From Smithella sp. UBA2180 (lineage in GTDB: Bacteria > Desulfobacterota > Syntrophia > Syntrophales > Smithellaceae), in NCBI GenBank assembly GCA_002327415.1, contig DCVU01000100.1:1-9156 (forward strand): 9,156 bases of DNA. The letters run 5' to 3'. The translations under genes and the position numbers were made by a program. Of the stretch, positions 5,702-9,156 are shown in pieces (positions within the stretch are counted from its first letter, which is position 1; the number at the start of each line of letters is the position of its first letter). Below the pieces are notes generated by a model, which made no database searches, was not told where the DNA came from, and worked only from the letters and a program-made list of their open reading frames with translations.

Positions 5702-7147
5702 ATGAAAATACTAATGCTAAATCCACCTTTTTTGCCAAGATTCTCTAGATTTTCTAGAAGCCCTGCTGTTACAAAAAGCGGAACAATCTATTACCCGATT
5801 TGGCATGCCTATGCTACGGGTGTGTTGGAGAAAGAAGGTCATGATGTTAAGCTCGTTGACGCACCCGCTGATGGTTTGTCAAGGGAAACGTGTTTTAAAA
5901 TAGCAACGGATTTCCAACCGGAAATGGTTGTTGTATATACATCAACGCCAAGTATATATAATGACATCAACGTTGCTGGCAGTATTAAAGATTTGTTACC
6001 GCAGAGCTTTGTAGTTCTGGCTGGTCCTCATGTTTCCGCGCTGCCCATTGAATCTCTGAAAATTGATGAGAGAATAGATGCTATTGCCCGGCGGGAATAC
6101 GATATAACATTAGTTGATCTATCAGCCGGATTGTTTACCCGCGAGAACCTTGAGAAAGTCAGCGGCATAACATTTCGCAGTAATGAAGAAATCATATCTA
6201 CTCCTGATCGAGAATATATTGAAGATATTGACTCTCTTCCATTTATTTCAGCTATTTACAAAAAACATCTGACAATTGAAAATTATTTTTATGCACACTG
6301 CCGTTATCCGACAGTTTCAATATTTACGAGTCGCGGTTGCTATGCAAAATGCAATTATTGTGTCTATCCGGAGCAAATGTTTGGCAGAAGACAAAGGCAA
6401 AGAAGTCCTGAAAACATAGTTGCAGAGTTTCAATACATAGAAAAAGAGCTTCCTCAGGCCAAAGAAGTTCTCATTGATGATGACACCTTTTCATTTGACC
6501 CGGAGCACACAAAAAGATTTTGTGAATTGATGATTGAAAAACAGATCAAAATTCCATGGACCGTCGAATGTCGTGCCAATCTTAATTATGAAACCATGGT
6601 AATGATGAAGAAAGCGGGATGCAGGTTAATTGTAATTGGGTTTGAAAGCACTGATAATACTATACTTAAAAATGTGCAGAAAGGTATCTCTTTTGAAAGA
6701 ATGAAGAAATTTGTTGAAGATGCAAAAAGAGCCAAAATAATGTTGCATTCTTGTTTTATGGCTGGCAATCAAGGCGAAACAAAAAAAACATTAATGAAGT
6801 CATTGAGTTTTGCTAAAGATATTAATGCAGATACATGTCAATTTTTCCCTTTGATGGTGTATCCCGGTACTGCGGCATATGAGTGGGCTAAAAATAATGG
6901 TCATCTACTGACAGAAGACTATAGTAAGTGGCTGACGTATGATGGATTGCATAATTGTGTTGTCAGCACTTCGGAATTGAGTGCAAAAGAATTGGTTGCC
7001 TTTTGCGATGCGGCAAGAAAGAAATATTATTTAAACCCAAAATATCTTGCTTATAAATTTATCCATATGATGAAAAATCCCGAGGAAATAAAAAAGACTT
7101 TAAAATCTGCAAAAACATTTTCAAAGTATCTATTCAAAAAGGGTTAA
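5702..7147 (+). CDS. B12-binding-domain radical SAM protein, HpnJ-like
   Basis: This 481-residue enzyme has a cobalamin-binding-type N-terminal domain (about 1-140: MKILMLNPPF, LVDAPADGL at 51-59, VVVYTSTPS at 76-84, LAGPHVSALP at 106-115) and a radical SAM core. The Fe-S cluster motif is CYAKCNYC (C213, C217, C220; CX3CX2C). Downstream are the LIDDDTFSF strand (257-265), VIGFES with E315, and YPGT (387-390). The combination of DAPADGL, TSTPS, TIENYF (191-196) and DDDTF is, from memory, characteristic of HpnJ, the hopanoid-associated radical SAM protein implicated in making the cyclitol ether from a glucosamine-bearing bacteriohopane. No hopanoid gene is seen here; neighbours are polysaccharide genes. 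A sugar-ring or lipid-carrier modification is therefore inferred. It heads a close-packed operon; the start has no Shine-Dalgarno sequence. Confidence 0.85.
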   Translation: MKILMLNPPFLPRFSRFSRSPAVTKSGTIYYPIWHAYATGVLEKEGHDVKLVDAPADGLSRETCFKIATDFQPEMVVVYTSTPSIYNDINVAGSIKDLLPQSFVVLAGPHVSALPIESLKIDERIDAIARREYDITLVDLSAGLFTRENLEKVSGITFRSNEEIISTPDREYIEDIDSLPFISAIYKKHLTIENYFYAHCRYPTVSIFTSRGCYAKCNYCVYPEQMFGRRQRQRSPENIVAEFQYIEKELPQAKEVLIDDDTFSFDPEHTKRFCELMIEKQIKIPWTVECRANLNYETMVMMKKAGCRLIVIGFESTDNTILKNVQKGISFERMKKFVEDAKRAKIMLHSCFMAGNQGETKKTLMKSLSFAKDINADTCQFFPLMVYPGTAAYEWAKNNGHLLTEDYSKWLTYDGLHNCVVSTSELSAKELVAFCDAARKKYYLNPKYLAYKFIHMMKNPEEIKKTLKSAKTFSKYLFKKG

Positions 7148-7154
7148 TCAACAA

Positions 7155-8312
7155 ATGAAAGTGGTATATTGGTTTGCCTTCGGAGTTATTTTTTATGCAT
7201 ATATCGGCTATCCGATAATTTTATATTTATTGAGCAACATTTTTTATTCCAAAAAGAAAACAGAGGTAAAGGAGAATAATGCTTGGCCTTATGTCAGCTT
7301 ATTGATTGCCGCCTATAATGAAGAAAAAGTTATCGGGGCGAAAATTGAAAATTGTTTAGCGCTTGACTATCCCAAAGACCTTCTGGATGTATGGATAGCT
7401 TCTGATGGTTCTTCTGACAGCACGAATAATATTGTGAAAAAATATGCGGCAGTTAATGAAAATATTCATTTATTGGAATTTCCAAGGACCGGCAAATCCG
7501 GTATGTTAAATAAAGCTATAGAATCAGTGAAGAGCGAGATAATAGTGTTTTCGGATGCAAATACGGAATATTCGGCAGATGCCTTAAAAAGGCTTGTAAA
7601 ACATTTTGAAGATCAGGATGTTGGTTGTGTAAGCGGCAGATTAATTTACAAAAATCCTGGAGAGACTATAAGCGGAAAAGGTGAAAGTATTTATTGGCGA
7701 TACGAGACGGCATTAAAAGTTATGGAGAGCAAAATTGGATATATTGCCGGTGCGAATGGGGCAATATATGCCATAAGGAAAAATCTATTCGAACCATTCC
7801 CTCGCCGCACAATTAATGATGATTTTACTTTATCAATGAAAATCGTAGAAAAAGGCTTTAAAAGTATTTATGAAGATACTGCAAAAGTTTATGAAGATGT
7901 GGCCCCTTCAATGGAAACTGAATTTAATCGCCATGTAAGGGATGGTGCCGGACATTATATAGCTGTCATTTGTTTAGCCGGTTTATTAAACCCATTTTTA
8001 GGCTTGCGATCTTTTATTTATTGGTCACACAGGATATTTCGTTGGCTGAGTCCATTTTTTCTGATTTTTCTTTTTATTCTGAACATTTTTCTTTTGGATG
8101 AGTTGCTTTATAAATTTCTTTTTAAATTACAATGCTTTTTCTACTCATTGGCGCTAATTGGGTTGATGTGTATAAAGAACACCAGAATTCCTTTTTTCCT
8201 TTACGTTCCATTCTATTTTTGCAATTTAAATTTGGCGCTATTTTTAGGCTTTTTTAGGGCCATAACCAATGTACAAAAAACGACTTGGGAAAGAACCGAA
8301 AGAACACCGTAG
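7155..8312 (+). CDS. membrane-bound family 2 glycosyltransferase
   Basis: This 385-residue GT-A glycosyltransferase resembles the cellulose synthase/PgaC-like branch of GT2. One N-terminal membrane helix (about 5-28) is followed by the catalytic domain: VSLLIAAYNEE (47-57), nucleotide-binding SDGSSD (83-88), FSDANT (132-137) with D134 in the DxD-like position, the AGANGAIYAIRK segment (198-209) and the NDDF catalytic-base region (221-224). The strict QxxRW of processive synthases is replaced by NRHVRDGAGHY (258-268), so single-sugar transfer is more likely than polymer synthesis. Three or so hydrophobic helices follow (about 297-314, 327-340, 345-366). The start lies 7 bp after the radical SAM stop, with only a weak AAGGG upstream. 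Donor and acceptor are unknown; transfer to a polyprenol-linked sugar is expected from context. Confidence 0.88.
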   Translation: MKVVYWFAFGVIFYAYIGYPIILYLLSNIFYSKKKTEVKENNAWPYVSLLIAAYNEEKVIGAKIENCLALDYPKDLLDVWIASDGSSDSTNNIVKKYAAVNENIHLLEFPRTGKSGMLNKAIESVKSEIIVFSDANTEYSADALKRLVKHFEDQDVGCVSGRLIYKNPGETISGKGESIYWRYETALKVMESKIGYIAGANGAIYAIRKNLFEPFPRRTINDDFTLSMKIVEKGFKSIYEDTAKVYEDVAPSMETEFNRHVRDGAGHYIAVICLAGLLNPFLGLRSFIYWSHRIFRWLSPFFLIFLFILNIFLLDELLYKFLFKLQCFFYSLALIGLMCIKNTRIPFFLYVPFYFCNLNLALFLGFFRAITNVQKTTWERTERTP

Positions 8313-8322
8313 TGTTTATAAA

Positions 8323-8883
8323 ATGAAGAGGATTGTTGATTGCTGCATTTCGTTTTTTTTACTAGGGTTCTTCTTGTTCCCTTTACTGGTGATTGCGGTT
8401 TTGATCAAGCTGACTTCCAAGGGGCCTGCTTTATATTGGTCTGACCGCGTGGGTATGGATAATAAGATTTTTAAGATGCCGAAATTCAAGACGATGCGGG
8501 TAGATACGCCTGCGGTTGCGACTCACTTATTGAAAGATCCAGACATGTATCTGACACCGATAGGCCACTTTATTAGAAAAACAAGCCTGGATGAATTGCC
8601 GCAATTATGGAGTGTTTTAAAAGGGGATATGAGTTTTGTTGGTCCACGTCCCGCATTGTTCAATCAAGAGGATCTGATTGCTTTGCGGACGGAAAAAGGT
8701 ATTCATCAGTTAGTTCCAGGGATCACGGGGTGGGCGCAAATAAATGGCCGGGACGATATTCCAATTCCCGTTAAGGTAGAATATGATGAGTATTATCTGA
8801 AAAATCAATCTTTCTTCTTTGATCTGAAAATTTTATGGAATACTTTTTTCAAAGTGATTAAGAAGGAAGGCGTGGCGCATTAA
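8323..8883 (+). CDS. polyprenol-phosphate sugar-1-phosphate transferase (PglC/WbaP C-terminal type)
   Basis: This 186-residue protein is the minimal monotopic phosphoglycosyl transferase that starts lipid-linked glycan synthesis by moving a sugar phosphate from a nucleotide sugar to undecaprenyl phosphate. It has an N-terminal re-entrant hydrophobic helix (about 4-29, Pro20 at the break), the KFKTMR motif (54-59), the catalytic Asp-Glu pair in TSLDELPQLW (D90, E91), GDMSFVGPRPAL (101-112) and PGITGWAQINGR (132-143). The MKRIVD start at 8323 matches family N-termini, although an in-frame ATG at 8269 would overlap the glycosyltransferase gene by 44 bp and add 18 charged residues. Neither start has a good Shine-Dalgarno sequence. 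The sugar donor cannot be told. Length fits the short PglC-like form, not the long WbaP/WcaJ form. An eight-T run sits at 8353-8360. Confidence 0.92.
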   Translation: MKRIVDCCISFFLLGFFLFPLLVIAVLIKLTSKGPALYWSDRVGMDNKIFKMPKFKTMRVDTPAVATHLLKDPDMYLTPIGHFIRKTSLDELPQLWSVLKGDMSFVGPRPALFNQEDLIALRTEKGIHQLVPGITGWAQINGRDDIPIPVKVEYDEYYLKNQSFFFDLKILWNTFFKVIKKEGVAH

Positions 8884-8884
8884 C

Positions 8885-9156
8885 ATGTATTTTCCGATAA
8901 AAAACCCCAAAATATATCTGATGATTTTCAGCGATGTATTAATATTTGCGTTATCCATTTTTATCTCTTACTTGTTTCGCTTTGAATTCTCACTTAGTCC
9001 ATTTTATATTCAGCAGATAAAAACAATTCTCCTCTGGATTATTCCTTTGAAGATCATTGTTTTTTTGTTTTCCGGCATTTATCGGGGAATGTGGCGCTAT
9101 ACCAGCATCAGGGATTTCTGGCTTTTAGCCCGGGCTTGTTTATTATCCACTTTATT
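8885..9156 (+). CDS. CapD/PglF/WbpM-type nucleotide-sugar dehydratase, 5' part
   Basis: An open frame begins with ATG one base after the transferase stop codon and is still open at the window edge, giving about 90 residues. It shows N-terminal membrane helices (about 10-29 and 44-60) followed by FSGIYRGMWRYTSIRDFW (58-75), the hallmark of the membrane domain of large UDP-sugar 4,6-dehydratases or epimerases (CapD, PglF, WbpM, FlaA1-related). These make activated deoxy-amino or related sugars for glycan assembly, which suits a gene next to a PglC-like transferase. The catalytic Rossmann and SDR region is beyond the window, so activity cannot be checked. Translation is probably coupled to the gene before it; the nearest purine-rich AGGAAGG is 14 bp upstream. 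Confidence 0.85.
   Translation, partial: MYFPIKNPKIYLMIFSDVLIFALSIFISYLFRFEFSLSPFYIQQIKTILLWIIPLKIIVFLFSGIYRGMWRYTSIRDFWLLARACLLSTL

Noticed and set aside
5740..5765. Two TCTAGA sites close together, giving a repeated RFS in the radical SAM protein.
   Set aside because: Short local codon repeat within a conserved-length N-terminus; no sign of function.
1..9156. CRISPR array, tRNA or rRNA genes, transposase genes.
   Set aside because: No regularly spaced repeats beyond the 22-bp tandem units, no tRNA-like cloverleaf seen by eye, and no transposase motifs in any frame.

Overview
This window looks like an accessory region of a Gram-negative bacterial chromosome, with defence-type genes on the left running into a surface-polysaccharide (O-antigen or capsule) gene cluster on the right. 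Taxonomy cannot be fixed from the sequence alone. A YdcF-type membrane protein, a flippase, a polyprenol-phosphate sugar-1-phosphate transferase, the start of a CapD/PglF-like protein and an HpnJ-like B12 radical SAM enzyme would suit a proteobacterial or deltaproteobacterial-like lineage. All supported genes lie on the + strand. By eye, the first gene is clearly richer in G+C than the rest, which is AT-rich, so the region appears to be a mosaic.

Left part (1-2460). A solitary AAA ATPase of the DUF4143 type (131-1369) is preceded by three tandem 22-bp repeats that overlap a good sigma70-like promoter; the -10 box lies six bases before the ATG, which predicts a leaderless mRNA. Next is a DUF218/YdcF-family membrane protein (1479-2243), the only gene here with a strong Shine-Dalgarno sequence. 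The gap after it holds a REP-like intergenic element with a perfect 9-bp-arm hairpin.

Middle (2461-3943). A complete AbiE-type (type IV) toxin-antitoxin pair is present: AbiEi-like antitoxin (2497-3096), overlapped by 13 bp by AbiEii-like nucleotidyltransferase toxin (3084-3869). It has a full-consensus TTGACA/TATAAT promoter with the -10 again six bases before the ATG, and a 34-bp imperfect dyad over the promoter and start codon. An exact 16-bp sequence occurs on both sides of the pair in direct orientation.

Right part (3944-9156). A Wzx-type flippase (3944-5476) is followed by a 225-bp AT-rich gap and a tightly packed operon: B12-binding radical SAM protein resembling HpnJ (5702-7147), membrane family 2 glycosyltransferase (7155-8312), a monotopic sugar-phosphate transferase (8323-8883), and the 5' end of a CapD/PglF/WbpM-type nucleotide-sugar dehydratase (8885 to the window end). 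The inferred pathway is: the dehydratase makes a modified nucleotide sugar, the transferase loads the first sugar phosphate onto polyprenol phosphate, the glycosyltransferase extends it, the flippase exports the lipid-linked unit, and the radical SAM enzyme makes an unusual modification of a sugar or lipid carrier. This last point is the most interesting biochemical question in the window.
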